A stretch of DNA of 64,000 bases from Flavobacteriales bacterium (lineage in GTDB: Bacteria; Bacteroidota; Bacteroidia; Flavobacteriales_D; Parvicellaceae): contig JAOASC010000046.1 of the NCBI GenBank assembly GCA_025210295.1, forward strand, positions 248,001 to 312,000. Direction: 5' to 3'. The translations under genes and the position numbers were made by a program. Positions 63,806 to 64,000 of this stretch are shown here, piece after piece. How positions within the stretch are numbered: the stretch's first letter is position 1; each line of letters begins with the position of its first letter. Under the pieces are notes generated by a model. The model saw only the letters and a program-made list of their open reading frames with translations, did not search any database and was not told the origin of the DNA.

Positions 63806-64000
63806 ATGAAATTACTTAATTTAATCTTGTTATTTTCCTTAACTTTTAGTGCATATAGTCAAGAAAAACAAAACTGGAGACTCTATCCAGGCAAGGAAGA
63901 AATAAGCAACAAAAACACTTCTCACAAGATAGATTCAACTAAAAAAACACTTGATTTTAACCAACCTGAAGGAACTGTAACGATACACCAGACTAGAGAA
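63806..64000 (+). CDS. secreted protein, 5' part only (possible SPOR-type)
   Basis: 65 codons run to the window edge without a stop. Signal peptide MKLLNLILLFSLTFSAYSQE, then a short linker and GTVTIHQTRE. A strand of the form GTVTI(H/N)QDxRI often comes before the SPOR domain of Bacteroidota cell-envelope proteins, so a SPOR-type protein is possible, but the part shown is too short to decide. Truncated by the window. Confidence 0.65.
   Translation, partial: MKLLNLILLFSLTFSAYSQEKQNWRLYPGKEEISNKNTSHKIDSTKKTLDFNQPEGTVTIHQTRE

Noticed and set aside
1-64000. tRNA, rRNA, CRISPR, insertion sequence or prophage
   Set aside because: I looked for TPsiC-like GGTTCGAAT arms, rRNA-type GC-rich blocks, short regularly spaced repeats, transposase or phage-type proteins and found none.

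Overview
The window looks like chromosomal DNA of a low-GC Bacteroidota, most likely a Flavobacteriales-type marine or aquatic bacterium. The evidence is direct. There are several cargo proteins with type IX secretion (T9SS) C-terminal domains of both types A and B, a PorP/SprF protein, an alternative complex III (Act) operon joined to an aa3-type oxidase, HmuY-type heme proteins, a namZ-type cell-wall gene, promoter-like TAnnTTTG boxes in front of many genes, and almost no Shine-Dalgarno sequences. I saw no rRNA, tRNA, CRISPR array, insertion sequence or prophage, so this is a core-genome segment with lineage-specific surface and signalling genes. The family or genus cannot be fixed from the sequence alone.

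Layout. 9-1373: radA, interrupted by an in-frame TAA. 1678-6156: a tight plus-strand unit with a response regulator carrying a decayed kinase-like tail, a 7TM hybrid histidine kinase, and an alpha-oxoamine-synthase-family protein in which the PLP lysine is methionine. 6260-14235 (minus): a short SSB, unknown secreted proteins, a LytS/LytR-type sensor pair, a GH18-like lipoprotein, the rpsF-rpsR-rplI operon and a lipoprotein. 14300-16618: a patatin/outer-membrane barrel fusion. 16623-23863 (minus): two very large T9SS cargo proteins and a small barrel protein. 24085: ndk. 24598-32538: a heme/iron uptake region (TonB receptor, HmuY lipoprotein, a second HmuY-like protein with a T9SS tail, a four-TM His-rich protein) followed by an acyl-CoA hydrolase/transferase and small proteins. 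32645-41579: TonB receptor, LolE-type permease, NamZ, ferredoxin reductase plus ferredoxin, and a SpoIIE phosphatase. 41652-49101 (minus): a T9SS-associated operon (RCC1 fibre protein, type B cargo, PorP/SprF, OmpA/PD40). 49422: ruvB. 50463-63537 (minus): actABCDEF, a 38-codon ORF, coxB, coxA and a small barrel protein. 63806-end: start of a secreted protein.

The most unusual items are these. (1) The 1678-6156 triad has the parts of an Lqs/Cqs-type alpha-hydroxyketone signalling locus, but its synthase-like member lacks the catalytic lysine. (2) A perfect palindrome TTTAGA-n5-TCTAAA occurs at four intergenic sites: before the T9SS HmuY-like gene, the acyl-CoA transferase gene, a small CxxC protein gene, and beside the act operon. 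It looks like an iron or metal regulon operator. (3) radA has a nonsense codon. (4) Histidine-rich tails and loops recur on four subunits of the respiratory supercomplex. (5) The coxA terminator hairpin contains the start codon of the next gene.
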